Part shown: piece by piece, positions 5,170 to 5,292 of the stretch
How the letters are laid out: each line of letters opens with the position of its first letter
How positions within the stretch are numbered: position 1 is the stretch's first letter
NCBI GenBank assembly: GCA_017410745.1
Contig: JAFPPJ010000098.1
Coordinates: 1-5,292, forward strand
From: Oscillospiraceae bacterium
Lineage (GTDB): Bacteria > Bacillota > Clostridia > Oscillospirales > Ruminococcaceae
Length of the DNA: 5,292 bases
Direction: 5' to 3'
The notes under the pieces: generated by a model
Seen by the model: only the letters and a program-made list of their open reading frames with translations
Databases searched by the model: none
What the model was told of the DNA's origin: nothing
Program-made: the position numbers and the translations under genes

Positions 5170-5292
5170 ATGAACATAGGAAGCATCATAGCGTCAAAGC
5201 GAAAGGCGCTGGGGCTTACCCAGCAGAATATCGCCGAAAGTCTGAATATATCATATCAGGCGGTGAGCAAGTGGGAAAACGGCTCATCATAC
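5170..5292 (+). CDS. XRE-family helix-turn-helix regulator, 5' part only
   Basis: Forty-one codons are visible before the window ends. The protein starts MNIGSIIASKRKALGLTQQN and carries the Cro/C1-type (HTH_3) helix-turn-helix: LTQQNIAESLNIS as helix 2 and turn, then YQAVSKWENGSSY as recognition helix and the conserved KWENG. The ATG at 5170 is set by GAAAGGAG nine bases upstream and by the usual short N-terminal extension before the domain. It is the only plus-strand gene and is divergent from the DUF134 operon. Proteins with this start may be short DNA-binding repressors or carry a C-terminal effector domain; that part is outside the window. Nearby dyads suggest autoregulation. Confidence 0.88.
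   Translation, partial: MNIGSIIASKRKALGLTQQNIAESLNISYQAVSKWENGSSY

Overview
The window looks like chromosomal DNA from an anaerobic gut Firmicute, most likely a Ruminococcus or related Oscillospiraceae/Clostridia. This taxon call is inferred from gene types: a BspA-type leucine-rich-repeat protein, a Firmicute-type Dus enzyme, a DUF134/NifX-like fusion, a C_GCAxxG_C_C protein and a clostridial-type XRE regulator. It also fits the Shine-Dalgarno and sigma-A signals. No marker gene is present to prove it.

Layout. Positions 1-4733 are transcribed leftward (minus strand) as two units. The downstream unit is a tRNA-dihydrouridine synthase gene (2462-3436) overlapping by ATGA a very large leucine-rich-repeat gene. 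That repeat gene stays open from its start at 2465 to the window edge (821 codons visible, 3' end missing). A recognisable promoter for this pair lies at 3482-3510. The upstream unit is a two-gene operon. Its first gene (4029-4733) fuses an N-terminal DUF134 helix-turn-helix domain, a NifX/NifB-like Nitro_FeMo-Co domain and a Cys/His-rich tail. Its second gene (3565-4029) is a C_GCAxxG_C_C family protein, overlapping the first by one base.

The 430-bp intergenic stretch 4740-5169 is a divergent control region. It holds two minus-strand promoters for the DUF134 fusion, a block of mutually exclusive G-run/C-run hairpins with terminator-like T tracts on both strands, inverted repeats that could be operators, and a plus-strand promoter. 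The plus-strand promoter drives the 5' end of an XRE helix-turn-helix gene (5170 to the window edge, 41 codons visible).

How the parts may work together. The fusion has the architecture of a one-component sensor: a DNA-binding domain joined to a possible metal-cluster-binding domain and a metal-binding tail. It is co-translated with a cysteine-rich probable redox/metal protein. A small metal- or redox-responsive circuit is the most interesting reading, but it is an inference. The dus-LRR pair is probably unrelated to that circuit. Nothing here looks like a phage, IS element, CRISPR array, tRNA or rRNA.
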